DNA of 39,734 nt, from positions 1-39,734 of the IMG/VR virus record IMGVR_UViG_3300031280_000006, one strand, 5' to 3'. The stretch is from a virus. The notes under the pieces were generated by a model. It was given only the letters and a program-made list of their open reading frames with translations. It ran no database searches and was not told the origin of the DNA. Positions 6,760 to 13,997 of this stretch are shown in pieces; position 1 is the first letter of the stretch; the number at the start of each line of letters is the position of its first letter. A program made the position numbers and the translations under genes.

Positions 6760-7409
6760 ACCTTTATCCTCTCTATTTTTTCGGCATAAACTTCAATTCC
6801 AGGGATATTGATTTTTCCTTTCGTTGCTGTTGCAATTTGATTGATCTTTACCTGATTAATAATTTTGTATTCATCCGGCACTTTTGAAAAATCAACAACG
6901 CGAGCTTTCCATTTTTTAGAGTAAGACACCCCTTCGTGTTTTGTTGTATCCTCCATTTTTACTACGGGTACAACAATCGGCTCATCCAAAACTGACTCGT
7001 CACCAGTCTCGACAGCTTCCTTTAACCGATATTCTTCTTCCTGTTTTCTGAGTTCTTCTTGCCGTTTGCGTTCTTCTTCCCAGCGGATTCGTTCTTGTTC
7101 TTCATGATATAGCGTAGTTTTGGACTTGATGATTTTCTCAGCCCTTTTTAATGGTTCACTCTGTTTTTTCTTCATTGCAAGATTAGATTTCCAGGTTTCA
7201 TGAGCTTTTTTGATTGATGGATCAAAATATTTATTGACCCTTTTTTCAACTAGTTTAATTTTCTTGTTTAAATCATAGGCAAAATGTAACTGCTCATCAT
7301 TTTCAACCTTTAATGCAATAGCTTTCTGAACAATTAATCCCGATTCTTTTGTTATTTCGCCTTGCTCTTCCGTTTCTTCATCCATAATAGGAATCAATGA
7401 ATCACTCAT
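6756..7409 (-). CDS. coiled-coil protein of the recombination cassette
   Basis: 217 residues. The centre (about 75-130) is a charged coiled coil (RWEEERKRQEELRKQEEEY). The C-terminal part, from about 150, is compact and likely beta-rich (YSKKWKARVVDF, then INIPGIEVYAE). Proteins of this layout are common between RecT/Bet and nuclease genes in phages, and their function is not settled. The gene overlaps the annealing protein gene by 8 bases. Confidence 0.75.
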   Translation of the reverse strand: MSDSLIPIMDEETEEQGEITKESGLIVQKAIALKVENDEQLHFAYDLNKKIKLVEKRVNKYFDPSIKKAHETWKSNLAMKKKQSEPLKRAEKIIKSKTTLYHEEQERIRWEEERKRQEELRKQEEEYRLKEAVETGDESVLDEPIVVPVVKMEDTTKHEGVSYSKKWKARVVDFSKVPDEYKIINQVKINQIATATKGKINIPGIEVYAEKIERIKV

Positions 7410-8286
7410 CTTTTGCCTCCTTATTTTGTTCTGATGTGGCCAATAACATTCGGCCTACAGTGTCTGCTGAATGTTGCAACTGTTCCATCGTGAATACTTT
7501 CTCTTTCAACTTTGCGGGTATTTCTTGCTTATAATATTCGAGATCAGCCTCTTTTCCGTCCATCATAACCGTTCCAGTAAATAGCGAGTTATTGACATTT
7601 TTTAGAATCTGAGCCTCAAGTTTTTTGTACTCTGCTGTTTTCTCTCTCTTTTCTTCTGGCTTTTCGGATTCAACTTCATAATGTTCAACATCGTATGCGG
7701 GTGGTTCTGCAGAAATTTCAGCAGAATCGTACATGCCTTGGAATTCATCTGTGAATGCTTCTCGGAGAGCTTGTACAAGCGCCACCTTCCGTATCATTGT
7801 TGCTGGCATCCTAGACCATTGACGATTAGTTTCTCCATCAGATTTTTTCTGTTCATACTCGCGATATGAAACAGACATCTCAGCCGAGTGTGACCAATCT
7901 TTCCGGTACACCTCAGCCCATCCACCGACAGGCTCTTCACCTTTGAGCAGTAAAGTGCCTATACGCTTATCAAGCTTCTTTTCTTTTTGTACATAAATCC
8001 CTGCCCGACAGCCGTCATATTTTGGATGCCTTTCAGCACGTTTAAGAAACGTATCTTTTCCGACAACCATTGTTGCCGGATATTTGTTACTGTACTTGAT
8101 GAGATATGCTTCTTTTAGGAAGGGATTTAGCTGCTGGTATCGACAAAGATTGATAAACATTACAACTTCTACATCGGTTACAGTCCCATCACCATTTGTT
8201 AGATACTTTCTAATAATGCCCGGTGATAGCTTAACCGTTCCATGTTCTGTCTCATATTCAACTAACATTTTTTCTTCTTTATCCAT
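7402..8286 (-). CDS. bet: single-strand annealing recombinase, Bet/RecT superfamily
   Basis: 294 residues. Residues 20-185 match the lambda Bet type: SPGIIRKYLTNGDGTVTD, TMVVGKDTFLKRAERHPKY at 72-90, and MIRKVALVQALREAF near 165. The protein should anneal complementary single strands exposed by the nuclease encoded downstream. The acidic, variable C-terminal region is typical of the family. GGGGCGTGAA precedes the ATG. It is close to the 261 residues of lambda Bet, with an extended tail. Family assignment is firm. Confidence 0.92.
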   Translation of the reverse strand: MDKEEKMLVEYETEHGTVKLSPGIIRKYLTNGDGTVTDVEVVMFINLCRYQQLNPFLKEAYLIKYSNKYPATMVVGKDTFLKRAERHPKYDGCRAGIYVQKEKKLDKRIGTLLLKGEEPVGGWAEVYRKDWSHSAEMSVSYREYEQKKSDGETNRQWSRMPATMIRKVALVQALREAFTDEFQGMYDSAEISAEPPAYDVEHYEVESEKPEEKREKTAEYKKLEAQILKNVNNSLFTGTVMMDGKEADLEYYKQEIPAKLKEKVFTMEQLQHSADTVGRMLLATSEQNKEAKDE

Positions 8287-8287
8287 T

Positions 8288-8476
8288 TCACGCCCCCTCG
8301 ATAAAATTAGCCCATCTATTCACAATACTTGAATAATCCATAATGCCCTCGCGAATAAACATTTCTCCAGATTTCATAAAAATCGTTGTATTGTTGCTAT
8401 CTTTATTTCTACTTATCCCCTCAACTTGTGATATGTCGACTACAGTATCTTCATCAATTTTAAGAATCTTATCCAT
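8288..8476 (-). CDS. 62-residue hypothetical protein
   Basis: Starts MDKILKIDEDTVVDISQVEG at 8476, chosen because GAGGAGACACAA lies just upstream; a start at 8539 would run through the end of the HNH gene. It looks beta-rich, with alternating polar and hydrophobic residues, and ends VNRWANFIEGA. It ends 2 bases before the Bet gene begins. No family recognised. Confidence 0.65.
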   Translation of the reverse strand: MDKILKIDEDTVVDISQVEGISRNKDSNNTTIFMKSGEMFIREGIMDYSSIVNRWANFIEGA

Positions 8477-8486
8477 TTGTGTCTCC

Positions 8487-8963
8487 TCAGAAATTTGTAT
8501 AGGCATACTCTCCGAAAAGCCTTCGAGCTGCTTTATCATATGCTAAGGCTGCGTCTCTCTCGTTCTTAAAAAGACCTAAATAATGATTCACTCCATCTTT
8601 ATAAATTTGCGATAGCCATTTATGCGTTTGTTTATGGAAATAAACCCCCTTATATACTGATAATCCAGTTTGAGATTTTGTATTAAATTGATTCTGATGG
8701 CGGGTTGCTAACCGTAAATTACTTTTCCTGTTATCAAGCGTGTTATGATTTATATGGTCGACCTGTTTAGCTGGTGGAGCATTCATAATTACTCGTGACA
8801 TAATTACTGTTTTACGTTCCTTGCCATTTCGCATATTTCTTAAAACATAAAAACTTTTTGTACATCTGCTCCATCGTGCATACCATTTATACCTGTTCAA
8901 ATCTTCAAAATCGTTATCATCCACAATGGTTTTTTGCCCCTGCGTGAGATTAATAGTTTTCAT
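8487..8963 (-). CDS. HNH homing endonuclease with AP2 domain (copy 2)
   Basis: 158 residues, clearly paralogous to the gene at 4550-5035 along its whole length (shared LTQGQK, VDHINH, LDNRKSNLRL, ARRLFGEYA). HNH core at 68-84, AP2-type domain at about 104-153. The residues expected for metal and DNA binding look intact. It sits between two small genes near the Bet gene, so two related endonucleases occupy separate points of the same operon. Confidence 0.92.
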   Translation of the reverse strand: MKTINLTQGQKTIVDDNDFEDLNRYKWYARWSRCTKSFYVLRNMRNGKERKTVIMSRVIMNAPPAKQVDHINHNTLDNRKSNLRLATRHQNQFNTKSQTGLSVYKGVYFHKQTHKWLSQIYKDGVNHYLGLFKNERDAALAYDKAARRLFGEYAYTNF

Positions 8964-8966
8964 TTT

Positions 8967-9146
8967 TCAATAACTCCCTCCCAAATCTCTTGTCATAATT
9001 TTAATATTTTCCATTCCCATTTGTGCCTCCTGAATGATGTCTTCAAGCGTGTTAGTAACTTCCTGCAGTTTACCCCACAATGCTTTATTCTCTTCCCGCA
9101 ACGATCTCACTTCATCCCAGATTTCTTCACGTGTATTCTCTCTCAC
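8967..9146 (-). CDS. 59-residue coiled-coil protein
   Basis: Starts at GTG 9146, overlapping the stop of the pentapeptide gene (GTGA, 9143-9146), with GGAG seven bases upstream. The sequence runs VRENTREEIWDEVRSLREEN, then KALWGKLQEV, with heptad-like spacing, so a short coiled coil is likely. No family recognised. Confidence 0.65.
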   Translation of the reverse strand: MRENTREEIWDEVRSLREENKALWGKLQEVTNTLEDIIQEAQMGMENIKIMTRDLGGSY

Positions 9147-10501
9147 CTCAAATCTCCATTTTGCTTATTCAATTTACGAATAAAGAATTTTATAGCTTCT
9201 TGACGCGTATATTGTTTTAATATTTTAAATCGTTTAACACGGAATTTACCATCTGTGAAATATGGAATAGCTATTATATCTTCAACCTTGAATTCTACTT
9301 GTATAAATTCATCAGCATTTGTATTATCCTTGAGACACCATGATAGTGTTGCTACATTACCACCCTTTCCGCATAATTTTGTTTCATTTTGATTATAGTC
9401 ATTAAAAGTGTATTCTTTGCCAGCCTCATATTTATAATTTTGATATGGAGATTTTCCCTTAACGAGATATTTCCAGTATATTAATTTAGTTTTTGGGGGG
9501 AGTAATTTTAGGGAATAAAGTGAATCAATAGCGACTAAAAGGTCTGCGCCCCCAAGGTCTGCGCCCCCAAGGTCTGCGCCCCCAAGGTCTGCGCCCCCAA
9601 GGTTTGCGCCCCCAAGGTCTGCGTTCCTAAGGTTTGCGTCCCCAAGGTCTGCGTTCCTAAGGTTTGCGTCCCCAAGGTTTGCGTCCCCAAGGTCTGCGCC
9701 CCTAAGGTTTGCGCCCCCAAGGTTTGCGCCCCCAAGGTCTGCGTTCCTAAGGTCTGCGCCCCCAAGGTCTGCGCCCCCAAGGTTTGCGCCCCCAAGGTCT
9801 GCGCCCCCAAGGTTTGCGCCCCCAAGGTCTGCGCCCCCAAGGTTTGCGTCCCCAAGGTTTGCGTCCCCAAGGTTTGCGTCCCTAAGGTCTGCGTTCCTAA
9901 GGTATGCGTCCCCAAGGTTTGCGCCCCCAAGGTCTGCGCCCCTAAGGTTTGCGTCCCCAAGGTATGCGTCCCCAAGGTCTGCGCCCCCAAGGTCTGCGTT
10001 CCTAAGGTTTGCGTCCCTAAGGTCTGCGTCCCCAAGGTTTGCGCCCCCAAGGTCTGCGTTCCTAAGGTTTGCGTCCCCAAGGTATGCGTCCCCAAGGTCT
10101 GCGCCCCCAAGGTCTGCGTTCCTAAGGTTTGCGTCCCCAAGGTTTGCGTCCCTAAGGTCTGCGTTCCTAAGGTATGCGTCCCCAAGGTTTGCGCCCCTAA
10201 GGTCTGCGCCCCTAAGGTTTGCGTCCCCAAGGTTTGCGTCCCCAAGGTATGCGTCCCCAAGGTCTGCGTTCCTAAGGTTTGCGTCCCTAAGGTTTGCGTC
10301 CCCAAGGTCTGCGCCCCTAAGGTCTGCGCCCCCAAGGTCTGCGCCCCCAAGGTCTGCGCCCCCAAGGTCTGCGCCCCCAAGGTCTGCGTTCCTAAGGTCT
10401 GCGTTCCTATTTTTTTCTAAGCAATCTTTAATATTTTCATATTTGCCTGAAAAAATAATCCCATCATTGTATCTGTTTTTGATTTCTATATTTTTCATCA
10501 C
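9143..10501 (-). CDS. pentapeptide-repeat protein with about 58 near-identical repeats
   Basis: 452 residues. An N-terminal stretch (IEIKNRYNDGIIFSGKYEN) is followed by about 58 tandem pentapeptides of the form (G/R)(G/D/N)A(D/N/Y)L, which should fold as a right-handed quadrilateral beta-helix. The C-terminal domain of about 120 residues (LIYWKYLVKG, GKGGNVATLSW, DGKFRVKRFKIL) resembles domains that follow pentapeptide arrays in other phage proteins. The start is GTG at 10501 (overlapping TGA) or ATG at 10498. Some pentapeptide proteins mimic DNA and bind gyrase; that is not shown here. The array is strikingly uniform at DNA level. Confidence 0.9.
   Translation of the reverse strand: MMKNIEIKNRYNDGIIFSGKYENIKDCLEKNRNADLRNADLGGADLGGADLGGADLGGADLRGADLGDANLRDANLRNADLGDAYLGDANLGDANLRGADLRGANLGDAYLRNADLRDANLGDANLRNADLGGADLGDAYLGDANLRNADLGGANLGDADLRDANLRNADLGGADLGDAYLGDANLRGADLGGANLGDAYLRNADLRDANLGDANLGDANLGGADLGGANLGGADLGGANLGGADLGGADLRNADLGGANLGGANLRGADLGDANLGDANLRNADLGDANLRNADLGGANLGGADLGGADLGGADLGGADLLVAIDSLYSLKLLPPKTKLIYWKYLVKGKSPYQNYKYEAGKEYTFNDYNQNETKLCGKGGNVATLSWCLKDNTNADEFIQVEFKVEDIIAIPYFTDGKFRVKRFKILKQYTRQEAIKFFIRKLNKQNGDLR
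9541..10410 (-). repeat. 58 tandem 15-bp units encoding the pentapeptide array
   Basis: The + strand shows units of the form GGT-N-TGCG-YYCCYAA, 15 bases each and without interruption, 56 units in 9541-10380 plus two more. Variation is confined to a few positions that toggle Gly/Arg, Gly/Asp/Asn and Asp/Asn/Tyr. There are no spacers, so this is a coding minisatellite and not a CRISPR array. Confidence 0.95.
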
Positions 10502-10716
10502 GCTATCCTTCGCCCACTCAATTTAATCCCATCCCCATCCTCAGCCTCATACTCACCGATTCCAGAGAAATTAATATTGCCATTAAAGGAATTGCCGCCA
10601 TGACTGCCGATGAATGAAAGGTTTTCATCATAACGCATGTCATCAATAACCATCAACATTTCCCCTGTTTCATAATGCCTAGGTAATACTGCCGTTCGTG
10701 TCATTTGAGTTTTCAT
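10498..10716 (-). CDS. 72-residue hypothetical protein
   Basis: Begins MKTQMTRTAVLPRHYETGEM. The middle is Gly/Asn-rich (GSHGGNSFNGNINFSGIGEY) and the end acidic, then basic. The ATG follows a G-rich ribosome site and overlaps the end of the excisionase-like gene (10713-10716). No family recognised. Confidence 0.6.
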   Translation of the reverse strand: MKTQMTRTAVLPRHYETGEMLMVIDDMRYDENLSFIGSHGGNSFNGNINFSGIGEYEAEDGDGIKLSGRRIA

Positions 10717-10940
10717 CCCATACCCCCCTGGACTAACCCTATATTTGACTTTCTTTTTATTGCACCCGGTATACCCTCAAGGCCATTCAACCAATCCTCG
10801 AATTCACTTTCGATGATGATTATCCGTCTATCCCCAAGTTTTTTAGCGGGCAAGCCATGTTTAGTAATAAGATTGTACACATTCGGTATGCTGGTTCTGA
10901 GCAAACCCGCCACCTCTTTGACTGTCAGGATATTTACCAT
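10713..10940 (-). CDS. excisionase-family helix-turn-helix protein
   Basis: 75 residues with a MerR-like winged helix-turn-helix at 4-50: LTVKEVAGLLRTSIPNVYNL, then HGLPAKKLGDRRIIIIESE, the classic layout of HTH_17 excisionase-type proteins. GGGGATAAA precedes the ATG. It lies in the early operon near the integrase, so it could be the directionality factor (Xis) for excision or a transcription regulator. Which one is inference. Confidence 0.8.
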   Translation of the reverse strand: MVNILTVKEVAGLLRTSIPNVYNLITKHGLPAKKLGDRRIIIIESEFEDWLNGLEGIPGAIKRKSNIGLVQGGMG

Positions 10941-11362
10941 TTTATCCCCGCCGATATAACAGTTTTGTTCCCGCGTTCTTCAAAGTGCTCCACAAACTGT
11001 TCTTCGTAGCTATATACTGGATGGACACATACATGCTGGTACTTAATAACGAATATCTCGAAGGGATTTATTTCGGTGAAGAATCTATATTGCTCATTGT
11101 ATGGCGCGAATCGGATATTGTTATTACCAGCAAATTCCATTTGAGTGAGGTATGAACCGCCGATTGCCACGGGAAAGCTCAACAAGTTAAAGTCATATTC
11201 AAGTCCGAGCTCTACCTGATACGAACGGTTTGTCTCTGTTATGTAGCCGAATAGGCATTGTCCGTGAATCTCGCCAGCATGCGCGTTGTTGAATAAAGTC
11301 CAAAACATGAAAATGACTATCAAAACTACGATAATTAGCAGAATTGCATTCAAACGGTTCAT
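10934..11362 (-). CDS. exported or envelope protein with signal anchor
   Basis: 142 residues. A hydrophobic segment at 7-24 and a plausible cleavage site after NNAHA (residue 29) indicate export. The mature part has alternating aromatic strands (YQVELGLEYDFNLL, FPVAIGGSYL, YRFFTEINPF) and ends in Trp, which recalls an outer-membrane beta-barrel fragment. It contains a few cysteines. Expressed from the early promoter, it could alter the cell surface against superinfection. Function is inferred only. Confidence 0.65.
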   Translation of the reverse strand: MNRLNAILLIIVVLIVIFMFWTLFNNAHAGEIHGQCLFGYITETNRSYQVELGLEYDFNLLSFPVAIGGSYLTQMEFAGNNNIRFAPYNEQYRFFTEINPFEIFVIKYQHVCVHPVYSYEEQFVEHFEERGNKTVISAGIKW

Positions 11363-11417
11363 CGCGCCCCCCTATTCAGTTTCAACCTTCTCTTTGGATT
11401 TCTGCTGACGCCTTTCC

Positions 11418-11576
11418 TTATTCGGCAATGAGTAATTCTATTTCATGTAATGCTTTTTCTGCTTTTTCCATCCACTGGTCTATGTCTCTGATAAGGATAG
11501 ATTTTTCACAGCAAGTTAAGGAAATCAAAAAATCATAAAGATCGCATTTAAGGTGTAGTTTTTGTGATTCTTTCAT
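11418..11576 (-). CDS. 52-residue hypothetical protein
   Basis: Begins MKESQKLHLKCDLYDFLISL, preceded by AAGGAGTAATGCT. It contains CC at 22-23 and a helical, acidic C-terminus (MEKAEKALHEIELLIAE). It starts 5 bases after the preceding gene ends, as expected in the operon. No family recognised. Confidence 0.65.
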   Translation of the reverse strand: MKESQKLHLKCDLYDFLISLTCCEKSILIRDIDQWMEKAEKALHEIELLIAE

Positions 11577-11580
11577 AGCA

Positions 11581-11778
11581 TTACTCCTTTATAATTTGTT
11601 CTGCCTCGTTCTTTTCTTCCGCTATTTCTCTCTGCCTCTTAATGAAATCGTGCAGATCGCCACGTTGGTGAAGTATCCAGAGATAATTTGTAGTGAAACT
11701 ATATCGGTCTGACATTTGTCTCAATGTCATTCCATACTCCCTGATGAACTTTGAAGTTTTTTTAATTTTTGTCTTCAT
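11581..11778 (-). CDS. small HTH-like regulator, first gene of the leftward operon
   Basis: 65 residues, very basic at the start (MKTKIKKTSKFIREYG), then MTLRQMSDRYSFTTNYLWIL, which has the look of a helix-turn-helix with a recognition helix. As the first gene from the leftward promoter and divergent from the repressor, it sits where Cro is found in lambdoid phages. The HTH reading is weak by sequence alone, so a Cro-like role is inference. GAGGAGCGAAT precedes the ATG. Confidence 0.6.
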   Translation of the reverse strand: MKTKIKKTSKFIREYGMTLRQMSDRYSFTTNYLWILHQRGDLHDFIKRQREIAEEKNEAEQIIKE

Positions 11779-11799
11779 ATTCGCTCCTCAATTACCAAT

Positions 11800-11816
11800 T
11801 GCTATACATAATAGCA
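11800..11816. promoter_or_regulatory. candidate operator, perfect inverted repeat
   Basis: TGCTAT-ACATA-ATAGCA is a perfect 6-5-6 inverted repeat that covers the -10 of the leftward promoter. The motif TGCTATAC recurs at 11888-11895 across the -10 of the rightward promoter. A protein binding both would control both units, as expected for the phage repressor or the Cro-like protein. Confidence 0.6.
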
Positions 11817-11836
11817 TATGACAAATAAAAAGTCAA
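11808..11836 (-). promoter_or_regulatory. leftward early promoter
   Basis: Minus strand: -35 TTGACT (11831-11836), 17-base spacer, -10 TATTAT (11808-11813). It lies 30 bases upstream of the first early gene and looks like a strong housekeeping-type promoter. Confidence 0.8.
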
Positions 11837-11867
11837 GAACTATTTACTAATATTCCGAAAAAAGATA

Positions 11868-11896
11868 TTGCACTTTTTTATTCTATATGCTATACT
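11868..11896 (+). promoter_or_regulatory. rightward lysogeny promoter
   Basis: Plus strand: -35 TTGCAC (11868-11873), 17-base spacer, -10 TATACT (11891-11896), 44 bases before the repressor ATG. It is divergent from the leftward promoter, and its -10 overlaps a second TGCTATAC motif. Confidence 0.8.
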
Positions 11897-11940
11897 TTAA
11901 ATTAATAAAGGGGCGGGAACGGAAATGGTGAGTAATAAAT

Positions 11941-12219
11941 ATGAAAATAGGGGATTTTTTAAGAGAGCAGCGAAAGAAAAGGGGATTATTACAATCTGAT
12001 ATATCAAAAATGTCGGGAATAGATCAAACATCAATTTCTTACATTGAAAAATATAATCGAATGCCAAAATTTAATATTGCTTGTAAAATATGCAAAACCC
12101 TTGATATCACCCCTACCGAGCTATGGAATAATATCAAGAATGAATACGAGATAAAGGAAATCAAACGACCTCCTCAAGAGGGGGAGGAGGGCGGGAGACT
12201 AGAAAAAGGCATCCTATAA
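11941..12219 (+). CDS. Xre-family phage repressor (CI-like)
   Basis: 92 residues. Residues 5-58 form an HTH_3 domain: FLREQRKKRGLLQSDISKMS, then IDQTSISYIEKYNRMP, and TLDITPTELW. There is no C-terminal peptidase domain, so it is not a LexA-type self-cleaving repressor. The tail is charged (PPQEGEEGGRLEKG). GGTGAG eight bases upstream sets the ATG. It is transcribed with the lipoprotein and integrase and should hold the leftward early promoter off. Role inferred from position and fold. Confidence 0.85.
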   Translation: MKIGDFLREQRKKRGLLQSDISKMSGIDQTSISYIEKYNRMPKFNIACKICKTLDITPTELWNNIKNEYEIKEIKRPPQEGEEGGRLEKGIL

Positions 12220-12283
12220 ACAAATGGACTTGCTATTGTAAAGGTGATCGCTGGATATACTATTTGAATGACAGGGGGAGAAA

Positions 12284-12685
12284 ATGAAAAAGATTATATT
12301 GATTCTCTCTATATTAATAATTGCGTTATGTTTTGTCGGATGTCCGAGCGCGCCAATAGAAGAAGAAACTACCAATACATCAGATACAAACGGCTCAGAT
12401 AATCCGCCGGAAGAAGAGCCCATAATCGAATATGCGATTCTAAATTTCGTTAATCATTATAGCAAAGATGCAGTCGGAATAACTGAGAAAATATATTTCG
12501 ATGACGAATACATAGTTACATTATGGAATGAAGAATCTTACGAAATGGCGGTTGTTGTTGGAGAGCATATTATTACCGGTGAAGTTGGCTGGGGTATCGG
12601 TAGCGGTGCGGTCGTACAATATTATGACATCTATGATGAAATATATGTACCAAAAACAGGGTTGACTTGGAAGTGGTATAAATAA
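12284..12685 (+). CDS. lipoprotein in the lysogeny module
   Basis: 133 residues with a signal peptide and lipobox FVGC (C20), followed by an acidic, Thr/Asn-rich linker and a compact beta-rich domain (YAILNFVNHYS, KIYFDDEYIVTLW, GLTWKWYK). GGGGGAGAAA precedes the ATG. It sits between repressor and integrase, so it is probably made in lysogens. Lipoproteins in this position often block superinfection (lysogenic conversion). No family match is recognised and the role is inferred. Confidence 0.75.
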   Translation: MKKIILILSILIIALCFVGCPSAPIEEETTNTSDTNGSDNPPEEEPIIEYAILNFVNHYSKDAVGITEKIYFDDEYIVTLWNEESYEMAVVVGEHIITGEVGWGIGSGAVVQYYDIYDEIYVPKTGLTWKWYK

Positions 12686-13795
12686 ATGCCGAAACGCCCT
12701 GCAGGTATCGAGAAAAAGAACGGTCGGTATTATGTACGTATAACGTATATGTACCAACAATATACCCCAGGGCATGGATTCGATACCATGAAAGAGGCTG
12801 TCGAATGGCGAGATAACAAGTATGATGAATTCCGGCACGGAAGTACAATTAAACCACACAACATTCTTGTAAAAGAATACATAGAATATTACATCAAAAA
12901 CCATCTGTACCCACGCACACAATACAGGGATAATGCACTTGCCATTAATTCGTATAACAACATCAAGCACAGACTACTTTCGGTTGCCCGTATTATCGGC
13001 CACATTGGATTACAAAAGTTATCCCATGCCGATATGAATAGACTCCGAAACCATCTATTAATCAATTATTCATCCTCTTATGCCCGCAATACTTTTTCGC
13101 AGGTAAAGAAGGCACTAAGATACGCTAAACTTGATAAGCTAATATATGTCAATCCCGCCGACGAGATTGAATCAATCGAAGCCAAGATTAAAAAACCTGT
13201 TACTCTTAATAATGACCAGATACGTCTATTGCTGGATAAAGCCCCGCCCCGTGAGGCCGCCCTTATCGCCCTGGGTCGGCTCGGTGGGTGCAGAATCGGT
13301 GAGGCTGTGGCTCTGCGCAGAAGAGATGTCGATTTCAAGAAAAAGACTTTCGTAATTAAAATGCAGTACACAGAATATCTTTACAAGACACCAAAAACCG
13401 AATCGAGTATCCGGATTGTTCCGATGCCCGATGAGCTTGTTACTATACTGAAAACATGGTATCTGCAATGTGGGAGCAAATGGCTGTTCCCTGGAACAAT
13501 GGGGCGCCCTCTCGGTGGGCAGGGATGGCAGGCGCACACATTGAAGGCATTGCTTCAGGACCTAGGTCTTCCGGTTGTTAGATATCATTCATTCCGACAC
13601 TCATATATACAGATGCTTTTCGACAATGGCATACACTTGCGGGATGTCATGCAACTTGCAGGGCAGATTACCCCGCAAGTAACAATCAAATATGATGATA
13701 GATCGCAGGATCACCTGAATGCTCTAATTTCATCTATCAATGTTTTTGGAGACTTGAATCGCGAATATATCGCGAATACAAGAGGTGGGAAATAA
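12686..13795 (+). CDS. int: tyrosine-recombinase integrase
   Basis: 369 residues. An N-terminal arm-type DNA-binding region (about 1-55) and a core-binding SAM-like domain (about 60-155) precede the catalytic domain. Visible catalytic residues are R203 (GGCRIGEA), K237 (TPKTE), H301 and R304 (HSFRH) and the nucleophile Y336. The position of the second His/Trp, usually LGH, is AGQ here with Q327. The ATG follows the lipoprotein stop with no gap. The enzyme should integrate the phage using a site downstream of its gene. Family assignment is firm. Confidence 0.95.
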   Translation: MPKRPAGIEKKNGRYYVRITYMYQQYTPGHGFDTMKEAVEWRDNKYDEFRHGSTIKPHNILVKEYIEYYIKNHLYPRTQYRDNALAINSYNNIKHRLLSVARIIGHIGLQKLSHADMNRLRNHLLINYSSSYARNTFSQVKKALRYAKLDKLIYVNPADEIESIEAKIKKPVTLNNDQIRLLLDKAPPREAALIALGRLGGCRIGEAVALRRRDVDFKKKTFVIKMQYTEYLYKTPKTESSIRIVPMPDELVTILKTWYLQCGSKWLFPGTMGRPLGGQGWQAHTLKALLQDLGLPVVRYHSFRHSYIQMLFDNGIHLRDVMQLAGQITPQVTIKYDDRSQDHLNALISSINVFGDLNREYIANTRGGK

Positions 13796-13997
13796 TCCAA
13801 TTCTTTATATTATTTGAATTACTGTTTGCGTTGAATGAATACCCGATATTAATATTCCATATAATCATTTAATTCATTTAACGTAATTAAAGGAATATAA
13901 AGAGATAGTTTTTAAATAAATAAAATAAATTAATTGTTTCTATGCTGAAGTGCGAAAATATTGCGAATATCTAAAAAAATTAGAGCATTATACCAAG
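13796..13997. other. AT-rich non-coding region, candidate attP
   Basis: About 200 AT-rich bases between the convergent integrase and late operon, where phage attachment sites usually lie. Paired repeats occur at helical spacing: TGCGAAAATA and TTGCGAATAT (13951-13970), and GCGAATAT/GCGAATAC inside the integrase end (13761-13779). They could be arm-type integrase sites. The core cannot be fixed without a host junction. Confidence 0.45.

Noticed and set aside
9541-10410. Regular repeats resembling a CRISPR array
   Set aside because: Units are 15 bases with no spacers, continuous, in frame and encode pentapeptides of a recognisable protein.
12168-12195. Purine-rich hairpin at the end of the repressor as a terminator
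   Set aside because: It lies inside the coding sequence and has no following T-run; the composition is explained by the Glu/Gly-rich tail.
13226-13537. Leftward frame inside the integrase
   Set aside because: It lies antisense to the catalytic domain of a clear integrase and has no features of its own.
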